A stretch of 64,000 nt of DNA from Eledone cirrhosa (GCA_964016885.1 OZ024741.1:411279464-411343463); one strand, 5' to 3'; shown: positions 52,573 through 64,000, counted from the first letter of the stretch. Program-made: numbers and translations. The notes: generated by a model from the sequence alone, not told the origin.

Positions 52573-55500
52573 CTATAGTCTGATGTAGAGTGAAGGCCCA
52601 TTCACACGGGCCATTCTCGCCACTTTCACCCATCTTTCATAGAAACGGCTGGGGTGCAGCACCTCTCTCTCCATCCTGATCCTTCTTCCGAAATGATATC
52701 GGAAGAAACGGACCAGTTGTTGGCCAGAGAGAAAGGTGTCTGACCTCAGTCCTTTCAGACGCGTCCACCATACAACCTCTTTTGCCATGGCTATTACGCA
52801 CAGAAACACCGCCTCTCCTTCGTTTTTGAAGAGGGGAGGCAGCTTGATCGTTACAATAGACTCGGTGGTCAACCGGATTGGTCCCACCCTTGACAGCAGT
52901 TGTTCGACATAACCCCACAGATCGGCAATGCCCGAGCAGTGTACCAATGCGTGTGCAACGGTTTCCTCGTCGCACACGCATCTGGGACAGATCTTTTTCG
53001 ATGGGTCCCTACCCGGGCGCCCGTGTCTGTAGAGCCTTTCTCGAACGGGCAGAGCCCTTCTGTAGCATTGCCAGGCCAGGGACCTCTGGAAGTTATCCAT
53101 GGGTCCCGGGCTGAATGTCCTACCGAACAGGTTGGCCAGTTCGTCTTCCTCCATGCCTAGGGCTTCTCCGAGGGCGTCGTCGCACCTGCTAACCACCAGC
53201 CCTCTATAGAATGACGAGGTAGATTCTCCACTGACAGCTGGGTCCGCCTGCCAGAGAGCCGTGAGTGCCTGGGCACACTCGGTGTGCCAGGCGCCCAGTT
53301 TTCTCGGTCTTTGCTTGACCCAGGATTGCAGCTCGGTGAGTGAGACGAGTCTGGGAAAGGCTCGCCTCACAAACGGGGCCCACACCGGTTGACCGGAGAG
53401 GAATACCTGAAGGTGCCGTAGCCTTAATGCGTGTTTACGTATCGTTAGCCACGGCATCCCCAGCCCTCCTTTCAAAGGGTGTTGACAGCAGATGGATCTC
53501 CTCACCATAGGAGCCCGCTTCTTCCAAAGGAATTGGAAGAGTGCGCGCTCCATTTTGGCGAGCGTTTCCCTTGGGCAAGGCACAACGGTCAGGCGGTAGT
53601 AGATGACGGACGCTATATAAGTGTTCGCCACCTCCGCCCGTCCTTTCAGGGACAGTTTGCACTCGGCCCACTTCTGGGTCAGTGCAAACACCCTGTTCGT
53701 CACCTCACCCCAGTTCTTCTCCACCTGGAGGTCTCGTCCGAACCAGACCCCGAGCAACTTCACCGGGCCCTCCGTCCAGCGCCCGACGACGCCATCGGAG
53801 GGCATCAATCTGCCCCTCCACGTGCCGAGTTGCAGACCGATCGACTTGTCCCGGTTCAGCTTAGCCCCTGTAAACCTTTCGTACTCCTCCAGTAAGGTGC
53901 CGATCGCCCTGATTTCCGAGGCCGTCGACACCATTACTGTTACGTCATCGGCGTAGGCTGACACCGCTTTCCGCAATCCCGGTTCCAACGGGATGCCCTG
54001 CAACAACTCCAACTTCCGCAGCAGTGGCTCTAGAGTCACTACATACAGAAGGGAGGAGAGAGGGCACCCCTGTCGGATGGACCGCGCGATTTCGAACGGC
54101 TCCGAGAGGTAGCCGTTCACCTTGACCCTAGAGCAGATGCGGCTGCTGTGCATGGCATTGATCCAGCCCCTGAAAACGGGTCCGAAGCCTGCCGCCGCTA
54201 GCACCGCATCCAGGTAACCATGGTCGACCCTATCGAATGCCTTAGATTGATCCAAGTTGATCAGGGCCCCACCAAATCCGGGTTCGTTCCCAACCCTCTC
54301 TATGATGTATCGCATGAGGTGGAGGTTATTGTGGATGGACCTGGACGGGATAGCACATGTCTGCGCATCTCCCACCAGGTTGCCCACGACAAGCGCCAAC
54401 CTCTTTGCTAGCACCTTGGCCAAAATCTGTAACTCTGTATTTAGCAGAGTTATGGGCCTGAAATTATTTATATCGTCCCCCTTGTTCTCGTCCTTCCTCA
54501 CTAGCGTGACTACGCCCTTGGTCACAGCACAGGGAATTCTCCCGTTCTGTCGCCAGTTGCAGTAGACCGCCTTGAGGAGTTTGGGGAACAAGTCCGGCAT
54601 AGCTAGATATAGTTCGTATGGAAGACCATAGAGACCCGGGGATTTGCGTTTGCCGCATTGGCTCAGCACGTCCTCTATCTCAGCGACTGAAATTGGCTCC
54701 TCGCAGGACTTCGCCTCCCTGTCCGAGAGACGCGGCAGGCCGTCGAGGTATGGACCGAAGTCCACGTCCCCAACCGGCCTCCCGCCCCTTCCGAACAATC
54801 CGGCAAAGTGCTTTTGAAAAGCCTCGCACATCTGCTTAGGCTCAAGGATCACCCGTCCATCCTGGTCTCGCAAAGACCGGATAGTGGATCTGCTCCTTCT
54901 TTTGGCTTCTGTCACGCGGGCCCAGCTAACAGCTTTGGTCCCCTCGTTTCCCAGAGCACGTATTTTGCTTCGGACGATGCAGCCTTCGTGTTTCGCGTCG
55001 AAGAACTGGCCCAGGGCCGTTCTCGACGCTAACACTCTGGCCACGTCGCCGCTTCTACACTATCTACCAACTCCCTTTCCTTCCTATTTCTATTTGAGGC
55101 TAACTCCTTACTAAATTCTATAGAGACTACTCTAATCTCTCTTTTGAGAGATCCCCACCACCTGCTGTTGACGATGGCGCCCGTCAACCGCTCCTTAACT
55201 AAAGTGCTAATCCGGTTCCTGTAAGCCTTACTTGCCGGTAAGGACAAGTTGAGCTTCCAGTAACCGGGTCCCTGTCTATGAGTTCTGTCAAGGTTGACCA
55301 TGCAGGTCACTAATTTGTGGTCTGAATAGCCAATCATGCGCATTTTTGGACAACTTAAAAAGTCCTTATCCTTAATTCTAACTAAGAACCTATCTAGGTA
55401 CGACCTAGATGATCCGCTACGATTTGCCCAAGTCCAGGTTGGCGCAGTCGGAAAATCTCGTCGATATCTATTGGCCAGGTCAAATCGACCGATTAACCCT

Positions 55501-55996
55501 TTGAGGCTATTACACCCCTCTCTATCGGGGCAGGCCCCTACATAGTCCCAGCTTGCATCTAGGATACCATTCCAGTCCCCACTAATAGCAAGGAGCGGGA
55601 CGTCCCTAGAAAAGTCTCCAGACGATGGAAGAAGTCCGGCCGCATTGACCCAAAAGGGCCGTAGGCGGCTACCAACCTAAACGCTCCGCCTTTACCACTG
55701 CCAAGGTCCAGAACCACTAGTCGACCCTCCGGGTCCAAATTTACCATCTGTGTTGCGAGACCCAGATGTTTTTGCAGCAGAACGACAACTCCACCCCCAC
55801 CTCCGGGCTGACAGAGAGATGCGTGCATCTCAAAGTCATCAAAGGCGGGGGCCAGCTGTCGCACGTTGCTGATCCGGGCCGCGCAAATAACCATCACATC
55901 TATACGTTGTGACCTGAGGTCATTTAGAAGCATTGCTTCCTTCCAAGTTGAGCCCAGGCCACGCGCATTTAAACAGCCTACTCTTAGCATAGCCAT
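52573..55996 (-). pseudogene. LINE-2 ORF2: APE endonuclease / reverse transcriptase, two frameshifts
   Basis: Starts at the ATG at 55996 (MAMLRVGCLNARGLG). The endonuclease blocks are present but the frame breaks where LLLVGDWNG should be: one base lost from a C run at 55577-55580 on plus. A 13-nt deletion near 55050 causes a second shift. From 55044 to 52573 an 823-codon frame is open, with the reverse transcriptase motifs INLDQSKAFDRVDH, SIRQGCPLSSLLY and an intact AYADD, plus the CPRC...C terminal finger. It is the best preserved polymerase domain in the window, but without the endonuclease in frame it is non-functional. Confidence 0.87.
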
Positions 55997-56020
55997 GTTG
56001 GTGGTGAAGAGAAAAGGCAC

Positions 56021-57809
56021 TTACCTCTCTGCGTCCCGGGTATCAGGCTGCACAATTTCCATTAGGGTGGGGGATGGGTTGTTGGGTGGGGTGGTGGTTT
56101 GTGGAAGTGTAGGGGCATCAGTGTGTTGTGTGGTTGGGGAGCTTGGAGTTGTGTGGGTGTTTGGGGAGGGGGTGGGGTAGTTTTTTAGGAGGACGCGGTT
56201 AATGGGCCCGACGCAGGGGGGACCCACGTCCTCTTTAAAATTGTTTTTTAAAGTTTTATAGGTGTCCTGTGGGGCCTTAATCATTTTGAGGTGGGGGAAA
56301 TCCCCTGCCTGGGTGAAGTTAGGCCCTTGTGTTTTTATTAGATTGTTGTTGTACACAATGTTTAACAGTTTTTTGTTTCTTGTGTTTATGTATGTGTATG
56401 CATGTTTTTGTTTTTGTGTGGTGTTTTTTGTTTGCTGTTGTTGTGAGCTCTTTTGTGTTGGTGTCAGTGTTATGTTTTGGGGAGGGGTTGTTTTCATTTG
56501 TGTGTCTGAGGTGTGTTTTCTTTTTTTTCTTTTGATTGTGTGGAAGTGCTCCTCCTCGTCTGACGACGAACTAGGGTCATCTTCCGCGTTGGAGGGGAGG
56601 GGTATATTTTCGGGTTGTGTTTGCGGTGCGGGTGTTTTGGAAATTGTTTTTGTTTTTTGAGTGGAGGGGATGGGTTGGACATTGTTTTGTTTTGGTTTGA
56701 GCTGTGGTGGTTGTTTTTGTAGTGGTTGTTGTGGTGATTGTGTTGGTTGTGCAGTTGTTGGTGGTGTAGGCAGGATTGGGGTTTTCTTATTAAGTTGGGG
56801 ACAGACAGCCCTCAGGTGACCTCTGGTTCCACAGAGGTAACACGAGGGCCGTCTACCCTCAACGGTAATGTTGATGAAGGATAGATCATCCAGTATGACG
56901 CGTTCAGGGATCTGGGCGATCCTTTCGGGCCTCATTTGAACTACAAGTTCGAGGCTCGTTCCACTGAACGCGTCACCCGATGCCTTTCCCATGGACACCA
57001 GCATGTCATCCTCCAGGTCCAGGAAACCTGTCAAAACCCACCATATGTCCATAATCGGCAGGATGGTGTGGGTTTTTATTTTTTGTGTTCTTCTACCCAT
57101 GTACGTAGGGTAGAAGGTGTATGCGGTGGATGTGATTGGTTTGATGGACAGTTTCACTGCTGTGTCCCTGTCCTTCATGAGAATGGATAGACTCCCGTAG
57201 AGTCTATCCTTCTGAATGAAGGTGATGTCCTTCATGACGTCTTTTAAAACCAGCCCTATCTCACTCTGTGATGGTTGAGCTGGCTTTTTACTTTTGTTCG
57301 AGATTGTCCTAAACATGACCGTGTTTAGGAGTCTCTGGCTTTTTAGTTCCGGGGGCGGAATGGATTGTGAATGAACCATTTTCTCCGTACACTATATATT
57401 TTTTTTTCGCATCTGCCAGTAGCTCCTTCGCTTTGGTTATATCTACTGGCAGATAGTCGAGGGTTTTCCTTGTCGTCTCGGCGAAGGAGAAATTTTGTTT
57501 GTTTGTGTTGTTGTTGTCGTTGGTGGTGTTGTTGTTATCATTGTTGTTGTTGTCACCGTTATTGGTCTTGTTATTGTTATTGGTGTTGTTTTCGTCCGTC
57601 GCATTGTTGTTGTTGTTGCTGTTGCTGGTGCCGCTGGTTCTTTGGGTTGTTGCCATGGCAACGTCAAGTTGTCGGTTAACAGGTGGAGAGAATTCTTCCT
57701 CTGGCTGACCTTTCTTCTTGACCTCTGCTACTGTGACAGTGGCAGGGGGAAGCTGTAAGTTTATCTTCCCCTTTCCTCCTTCGAATTTTGGTGAAGAAGC
57801 TTCGGCCAT
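56021..57809 (-). pseudogene. LINE-2 ORF1: Gag-like CCHC protein, one frameshift
   Basis: Begins at the ATG at 57809 (MAEASSPKFEGG). An Asn-rich low-complexity stretch is coded by AAC/AAT repeats. The frame then shifts at or near the five-G/C run 57351-57355 and continues from about 57379 to 56021 through FRTISN, VQMRPERIAQIP and the CCHC knuckle CYLCGTRGHLRAVC. The tail is Pro/Gln/Thr-rich with an SSSSDEEE acidic patch and a KRKKRKH cluster. Unlike LINE-1, there is no long proline run. ORF1 stops 24 nt before the ORF2 start. Confidence 0.85.
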
Positions 57810-57947
57810 TTAAAAAAAATATTGACTTTTCAACAAGAAAAAACTTTTTTTTTTGGTTTAACTATTTCCCCTAAAGGCGTAGAATATTTTGAGAGACTGA
57901 CCAGATCAAAGTTTGACCTGGCAGTCCCTCTACAAAATGGAACAAAA

Positions 57948-57961
57948 ATTAAGATAGATAG
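57948..57961. repeat. Target-site duplication of LINE-3, left copy
   Basis: ATTAAGATAGATAG also occurs at 59149-59162 on the other side of LINE-3. Confidence 0.75.
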
Positions 57962-59148
57962 ATTTCTTTTATTTGCCACTAGGGCATCAAAAGTGGGACA
58001 AGTACAAAGGGGGGAGTTTACACAAAAAGGCGTCCTCAATAAGGAGGAGGCAATAACAAAATATAAAAATAAAATAAGATATCACAAAAAATAAAATTTT
58101 TAACAAAATCCTCAATAGAGAGGAGGCGCCTTGGGGGGTCGCACACACCCCCGAAAAAAGTGTGCAACCCTTCTCCTCAGGAGCACAGAGAAGGGGTGCT
58201 CCCTTGGTCTTTCATCTTCCTCACCTATAGTCTGATGTAGAGTGAAGGCCCATTCACACGGGCCATTCTCGCCACTTTCACCCATCTTTCATAGAAACGG
58301 CTGGGGTGCAGCACCTCTCTCTCCATCCTGATCCTTCTTCCGAAATGATATCGGAAGAAACGGACCAGTTGTTGGCCAGAGAGAAAGGTGCCTGACCTCA
58401 GTCCTTTCAGACGCGTCCACCATACAACCTCTTTCGCCATGGCTATTACGCACAGAAACACCGCCTCTGCTTCATCTTTGAAGGGGGGAGGCGGCTTGAT
58501 CATTACAATAGACTCGGTGGTCAACCGGATCGGTCCCACCCTTGACAGCAGTTGTTCGACATAGCCCCACAGATCGGCTGCGCCCGAGCAGTGTACCAAT
58601 GCGTGTGCAACGGTTTCCTCGTCGCACACGCATCTGGGACAGATCTTTTTGGCGGGGTCCCTACCCGGGCGCCCGTGTCTGTAGAGCCTTTCTCGAACGG
58701 GTAAAGCCCCTCGGTAGCACTGCCAGGCCAGGGACTTCTGGAAGTTGTCCATAGGTCCCGGGCTGAATGTCCTACCGAACAGGCTGGCCAGTTCGTCCTC
58801 CTCCATGTCTAGGGCTTCTCCGAGGGCGTCGTCGCACCTGCTGCGTACCAGCCCTCTATAGAATGTTGCGGTGGAGTCTCCACTGATAACCGGATCCGCC
58901 TGCCAGAGGGCGGTGAGCGCCTGGGCACACTCAGTGTGCCAGGCGCCCAGTTTTCTCGGTCTTTGCTTGACCCAGGATTGCAGCTCGGTGAGTGAGACGA
59001 GTCTGGGAAAGGTTCATCTCACAAACGAGGCCCACACCGGTTGTCCGGTGAGGAATACGTAGAGGTGCCGTAGCCTTAATGCGTGTTTACGCATCATTAG
59101 CCACGGCATCCCCAGCCCTCCTTTCGAAGGGTGTTGACAGCAGATGGA
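57962..59148 (-). mobile_element. LINE-3: 5'-truncated copy
   Basis: Equivalent to LINE-1 from about 11510 to its end. Nearly identical to the 3' third of LINE-2 (for example 58140-58400 against 52490-52740), so it is young. It is bounded by a 14-bp duplication (ATTAAGATAGATAG) and inserted at or next to the 5' end of LINE-2. The remaining ORF2 C-terminus has a TGA (complement at 59014-59016) where LINE-1 and LINE-2 have CGA, and reads on from the next ATG as 58225-58806. The CPRC...C finger is intact. Confidence 0.86.
58225..59148 (-). pseudogene. LINE-3 ORF2 C-terminal remnant
   Basis: Contains the last roughly 300 codons of ORF2: QSWVKQRPRKLGAW, the LGEAL/MEEDELASLFGRTF region, the CPRC...H...C finger and the terminus ARMARVNGPSLYIRL. 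The TGA at 59014-59016 (complement) interrupts it. There is no reverse transcriptase catalytic core. Confidence 0.83.
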
Positions 59149-59594
59149 TTAAGATAGATAGAGAGATAGATATATTCAAAATAAACAAACACCTCCAACA
59201 ACAGCACACCACCACCACCAGCACGCACTACACCACCACCACCACCACACTACTACCACCACCACCCTCTACACCACAATTGCCACTACCACTACCCACT
59301 ACACCACCACTACCGCCACCACCACCACACTACTACCAACACCACCCACTACACCACCACCACTACCACCACCACCACCACAACCTTCACACTACTACCA
59401 ACACCACCTCCACCAACCCCACCACCCTCTACACCACATATTTTAGACTCCTGTCAATAATTCAACACAAGCACGCTACCAAAATAAAGATCTCCCCCAC
59501 ACCCCAGGGGTTCAAAAGGTTGGGGAGGGGATGCAGAACGTTGTCGTTATTTACAGAAGATGATAACATTTGTTGTTTCAAAGTAAAAATATTG
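59149..59594. repeat. GATA-type flank and (CCA)n-rich low-complexity block
   Basis: 59149-59168 is the GATA-like target sequence of LINE-3 (and possibly LINE-2). 59196-59440 is an irregular (ACC)n/(ACT)n array. The open frame through it (Thr/His/Pro-rich) is a periodicity artefact. Confidence 0.85.
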
Positions 59595-59914
59595 TAGTGG
59601 GATATAGAGAGGGAGAGAGAATTTAGTGTTCTAATGAGAGAGGGGTAATTGTTAGAGAGAGTGGGGTATGTAGTGGGATGTAGAGAGTGAGAGAGAATTT
59701 GTTGGTCTAGTGAGGGAGCGAGTATTGTGAGTGAGAGAGAATGAGATATGTAGTGGAATATAGTGAGGGGGAGAATTTCTTGGTCTAATGAGAGAGTGGG
59801 AAGTAAGAGAGGGAAAGAGAGTGAGGTATCTAGTGGAATATAGAGAGGGGCAGAGAATTTGGTGGTCTAATGAGAGAGGGGGAATTGTGAGAGAGAGTAA
59901 TTTCTATTTATTTG
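59595..59914. repeat. 76-80-bp minisatellite, four units
   Basis: Units start TAGTGGGATATAGAGAG or close variants at 59595, 59671, 59751 and 59831 and contain GAGAGAATTT, GGTCTAATGAGAGAG and GA runs. LINE-4's 3' end abuts the fourth unit at GAGAGAGAGTAA. Confidence 0.9.
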
Positions 59915-60139
59915 CCACCAGGGCATCAAAGATTGGGACAAATACAAAGGGGAAGTTTACATACATTTAAAAAGACGTGTAAAAAAACATATAACAAATT
60001 AAATTTAACAATCGATGTCCTCAATAGGGAGGGGCGTTGACATGGGTCGCACACTCCCCCGAAAAAATGTGCAACCCTCCTCTTCAGGAGCACAAAGAGC
60101 AGGTGCTCCCTTCCTCTTCTCATTCTTCTCCTCTCTCAC

Positions 60140-63100
60140 CTACAGGCTGATATAGAGAGAAGGACCATTCACTCAGGCCATTCTCGCTACTTTCACCCAT
60201 CTTTCATAAAACTTGCTGGCGTAGAGCACCTCTCTCTCCATTCTGATCCGTCTTCTAAAGTGGTACTTGAAAAAAAGGACCAGATTGTTGGCCGGAGAGA
60301 AAGGTGTCTGACCTCATCCCTTTCAACCTTGTCCACCATACAACCTCTTTCGCCATAGCTATCACACAGAGGAAAACCGCCTCTCCTTCGTTTTTTGAAA
60401 GGGAGAGGAGGTTTGATCGTGACAATGTTCTCGGTGGTCAACCGGATTGGTCCCACCCGCGACAGTAGTCGTTCCACATAGCCCCACAGGTCAGCAACGC
60501 CCGGGCAGTGTACGAATGCGTGTGCGACGGTTTCCTCGTCACGCACGCATCTCGGACAGATCTTCTTCGAGGGGTCCCTACCCGGGCGCCCGTGTCTGTA
60601 GAGCTTTCCCTAACGGGTAGAGCTCCTCGGTAACATTGCCAAGCCAGGGACTTTTGGAAGTTGTCCATCGGTCCCGGGCCAAACGTCCTACCGAACAGAC
60701 TGGCCAGCTCATCTTCCTCCATGCCCAGAGCCTCTCCGAGAGCGTCGTCGCACTTACTGCGTACCAACCCTGTATAGAATGTTGAGGTTGAGTCTCCACT
60801 GATTGCCGGATCCGCTTGGCAGAGGGCCGTGAGCGCCTGGGCACATTCAATGTGCCAGTCGCCCACTTTTCTCGGTCTTTGCTTGACCCAGGATTGCAGC
60901 TCGGTGAGTGAGACGAGTCTCGGAAAGGCTCACCTCACAAACAGGGCCCACACCGGCTGACCGGTGAGGAATACCTGGAGGTGCCGTAGCCTTAATGCGT
61001 GTCTACGCATCGTCAGCCACGGCATCCCCAGCCCTCCGTTCGAAGGGTGTTGACAGCAGATGGATCTTCTCACCAAAGGAGCCCGCTTCTTCCAAAGAAA
61101 TCGGAAGTGCGCGCGCCCCATTTTGACGAGTGTTTTCTCTGGGCAAGGCACGACGGTCAAGCGGTAGTAGATGACGGACGCTATATAAGCGTTCGCCACC
61201 CCCGCTCGACATTTCAGGGATAGTTTGCACTCGGCCCACTTCTGGGCGAGTGCAAACACCTTGCCCGTTACCTCGTCCCAGTTCTTCTCCACCTGGAGGT
61301 CCGGTCCGAACCAAACCCCGAGCAGCTTCACCGGTCCCTCCGTCCAGCGTCTGATGATGCCGTCGGAGGGCATCGGTTTGCCCCTCCACGTCCCGAGTTG
61401 CAAACCGACGGACTTGTCCCGGTTCAGCTTGGCTCCTGTGAACCTTTCATATTCCTCCAGTAAGGTGCCGATCTGCCCGATTTCCGAGGCGCACGACACC
61501 ATTACTGTCACGTCATCGGCGTAGGCCGACACCGCTTTCCGCAATCCCGGTTCCAAAGGGATGCCCTGCAACAGCTCCAGCTTCCGCAGTAGTGGCTCGA
61601 GAGCCAGCACATACAGAAGGGAGGAGAGAGGGCATCTCTGTCGGATGGATCGCGTGATTTGGAACGGCTCCGAGAGGTAGCCGTTCACCTTGACCCTCGA
61701 GCAGGTGTTGCTGCTGTGCATTGCAGCAATCCAATCCCTGAAAGCGGGTCCGAAGCCTGCCGCCGCGAGCACCGCATCCAGGTACCGATGGTCGACCCTA
61801 TCGAACGCCTTAGATTGATCCAAGTTGATCAGGGCCCCACCAAAGCCGGGTTCGTTCCCTACCCTCTCTACGATGTATCGCATGAGGTGGAGGTTGTCGT
61901 GAATGGACTTGGACGGGATTGCGCATGTCTGCGCTTCTCCCACCAGGTTCCCGACGACAAGCGCCAACCTCTTCGCTAACACCTTGGACAAAATCTTTAA
62001 CTCTGTGTTTAGCAGAGTTATGGGCCTGAAGTTATCTATGTCATCGCCTTGTTCTCGTCCTTCCTCACCAGCGTGACTAGGCCCTTGGTCACAGAACTGG
62101 GAATTCTCCCGTTCTGTTGCCAGTTGCAGTAGACCGCCTCGAGGAGACCGGAGAACAAGCCCGGCCACGCTACATAAAGTTCGTATGGTAGACCATCGAG
62201 ACCCTGAGATTTGCGTTTGCCGCATTGGCTCAGCGCTTCCCCTATTTCAGCGGCTGAAATCGGCCTCTCGCAGGACTTCGCCTCCCCGTCCGAGATCCGC
62301 GCCAGACCGTCGAGGTATGGCCGAAATCCATGGCCCCACCCGGCCCGCCGCCCCTCCCGAACAGTCGTGCAAAGCGCCGTTGAAAGGCCGCGCTCATCCG
62401 CTCAGGTTCAAGGATCACGCGTCCATCCTGGTCCTTCAAAGACCGAATCGTGGACTTGTTTCCACTTTTTGCCTCTGTCACTAGGGCCCAGCTAACAGCT
62501 TTGGCTCCCTCGTTACCCAGAGCATGTATTTTTCTCCTGACAACGCAGCCCTCGTGCTTCGCATCAAAGAACTGGTCTAGGGCCGTTCTTGACGCCAGCA
62601 CGCCGGCCACGTTGCCACTCCTAATCGCCTCTTCTACTCTATCTATTAATTCTCTTTCAGTTCTATTCCTATCTGATGCTAATTCCTGACTAAAACCTAT
62701 CGATTCTATTCTAATATCTCTCTTGAGAGAGCCCCACCACCTGCTGTTGACAATTGCCCCCATCAACCGCTGCTTAACTAGTGTGTTAATCCGCTTACTG
62801 TAAGTTTTGTTTGTCGGTAAAGACAAGTTTAGCTTCCAGTAACCGGGTCCCTGTCTATGAGTTCTATCAAGGTTGACCACTCCGGTCACCAACTTGTGAT
62901 CCGAATAGTCAACCATGAACATTCGTGGACAGCTTAATATGTCCCTATCCTTATTTCTAACTAGGAACCTATCTCGGTACGACCTAGATGTTCCGCTAAG
63001 ATTAGTCCACGTCCACAGTGGCACAGTCGGAAAATCTAGTCGATATCTATCGGCCAGATCAAATCGGCTGATTAATCGTTTTAGGCTGTTACACCCCCCT

Positions 63101-63574
63101 CTATCGGGACATGCCCCTACATAGTCGCAACGTGCATCCAGGATACCATTCCAGTCCCCCACTAAAAGCAAGGAGCGAGACGTTCCCAGGAAATTCTCCA
63201 GGCGTCGGAAGAAGTCCGGTCTCGGTGTCCCAGATGGGCATACGCTGCCACCAGCCTGAAAGCTCCACCTTCACTACTGCCGACGTCTAAAACTACCAGT
63301 CGACCCTCCGAGTCCAGGTCTACCTTCTGTGTGGCAAGACCCAGGTATTTTCGCAGCAGAACGACAACCCCACCCCTACCCTCGGCTGACAGAGAGATGC
63401 GTAGATCTCAAAGTCGTTGAAGATGGGGGCCAGTTGGCGCTCGCTGCTGATCCTGGACTCGCAAATAACCATTACATCCACTCTGTGCGACCTGAGGTCA
63501 TTTAAGAGTTGACTCTGTTTCCAGGACATCCCCAGGCCGCGTGTATTCACACATCCAACTCTTATATTGGTCAT
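60140..63574 (-). pseudogene. LINE-4 ORF2: multiply frameshifted APE/reverse transcriptase
   Basis: Starts at the ATG at 63574 (MTNIRVGCVNTRGLG). At least six lesions: frameshifts in the G-rich segment after CQPR (63362-63385), near 63225, near 62318 and near 62050; a TGA at 60930-60932 (complement) replacing the Arg codon of FVRRAFP; and a stop or shift near 60606. Reverse transcriptase motifs survive, including AYADD and LDQSKAFDRVDH, but SIRQGCPLS reads SIRQRCPLS, a change in a normally conserved Gly. Inactive. Confidence 0.86.
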
Positions 63575-63615
63575 GTTGGTGCTGAAGTGTTAAAAGGAAG
63601 AGGAAAGGAAATTAC

Positions 63616-64000
63616 TTACCTCTTCGTCTCCTGGGGACCAGGCTGCACAATTTCCATGGGGATGTTGGAAGGGTTGTTTGGTGGGGTGGTGGTTTGTGGT
63701 GGGGTGAGGACATCAGTGTGTGGTGGGATTAGGGTGTTTAGTGGGGTGTGGGTGTCTGGTGTGGGGTGGGAAAACATCTCAATAGGACGCTGTTAAGTGG
63801 TTTGGTGCAGGTGGTCCCCACATGCATTGGATGGTTCTTTTTCAAAGTTACATAGGTTTCCGTTGGGACCCTAATCATCATTAGGTGCGGTTTGTTCGCT
63901 GCGTAGGTGAAAGTGATCCTTCGGTTTCCACCGAAGGGTTATTGTCTATTGCTTTCATCAAAGTTTTATTGTTCTTGTTAATGTATGTATAGAGTTTTAT
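63616..64000 (-). pseudogene. LINE-4 ORF1 C-terminal part
   Basis: Ends IVQPGPQETKR with TAA (complement at 63616-63618). Homologous to the LINE-1 ORF1 tail (PHLKMIRLP, TCTRPYNRVLLKRFPT equivalents). A frameshift occurs around 63905, where the PSVETEG block changes frame. It continues beyond the window. Confidence 0.75.

Larger units (their letters stand above)
52314..57945 (-). mobile_element. LINE-2: near-full-length Tx1/L1-like retrotransposon
   Basis: Minus strand. The 3' end GTGGCAAATAAAAGAAA is at 52314-52345 in complement. ORF2 spans 52573-55996, ORF1 56021-57809, and the 5' UTR runs to about 57945 or beyond. The 10-bp AGATAGATAT occurs in its 3' flank (about 52306) and again at 59159-59168 beyond LINE-3, a possible target duplication split by LINE-3. 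It shares subfamily features with LINE-3 (stop context CTATAG, 3' UTR wording) rather than with LINE-1 and LINE-4. Confidence 0.83.
59915..64000 (-). mobile_element. LINE-4: Tx1/L1-like retrotransposon, cut by the window edge
   Basis: Minus strand. The 3' end lies in the 76-80-bp minisatellite at about 59915, followed by ORF2 (60140-63574) and the C-terminal part of ORF1 (63616 to the edge). Sequence and ORF ends place it with LINE-1 rather than LINE-2/3. It is heavily mutated. The 5' end is outside the window. Confidence 0.84.

Noticed and set aside
59079..59597. Thr/His/Pro-rich ORF
   Set aside because: Runs through an irregular (ACC)n array and the edge of LINE-3; no domain.

Overview
The window looks like repeat-dominated animal DNA, most likely from a cephalopod mollusc. 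The evidence is indirect. There are RTE-like LINE 3' ends closing in (GAT)n, tRNA-derived SINEs whose heads and cores resemble the octopus/squid families, Penelope-like elements, a SETMAR/mariner relic, abundant (AT)n microsatellites and a TTAGGG-type satellite. No bacterial-type gene organisation is present. I see only one candidate host exon (41952-42127); almost everything else is mobile or tandemly repeated DNA.

Layout. 1-172 is a pentanucleotide array. 173-1120 is a dead mariner. 1400-5400 holds palindromic (foldback) elements, an RTE fragment, a SINE and long microsatellites. About 20 units of a 72-bp minisatellite (5612-7017) are interrupted by a 5.65-kb Tx1/L1-like LINE (LINE-1 here, 7018-12670), and two more units follow it (12671-12796). 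13119-40385 is one uninterrupted 27-kb satellite of 22-bp units built from degenerate telomere hexamers, with true (TTAGGG)n tracts inside. A second, unrelated 22-bp satellite follows (40630-41090), then an inverted SINE pair and the candidate exon. 42300-45095 is a patchwork of RTE fragments and foldbacks. 45095-49865 is a head-to-head inverted pair of Penelope-like elements with arms of about 2 kb and a GIY-YIG endonuclease ORF. 50300-51760 has more RTE pieces. 52314-64000 contains three more copies of the same LINE, all on the minus strand (LINE-2 near full length, LINE-3 5'-truncated, LINE-4 running off the window).

How the parts relate. The LINE family encodes a Gag-like ORF1 with a CCHC knuckle and an APE endonuclease/reverse transcriptase ORF2. 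Every copy carries disabling lesions: a catalytic YADD to YADG change plus a frameshift in LINE-1, frameshifts in LINE-2, and a stop at the same codon in LINE-3 and LINE-4. All four 3' junctions abut TCTN-type simple or tandem repeats, suggesting target preference. The Penelope-type sequences carry hammerhead ribozyme folds near their 3' ends. I can fold at least four by eye (45138-45191, 45865-45909, 49766-49819, 1590-1640), one of them (45865-45909) essentially textbook. The most noteworthy signals are these ribozymes, the telomere-like satellite with nested higher-order duplications, and the microsatellite/minisatellite targeting of the LINE.
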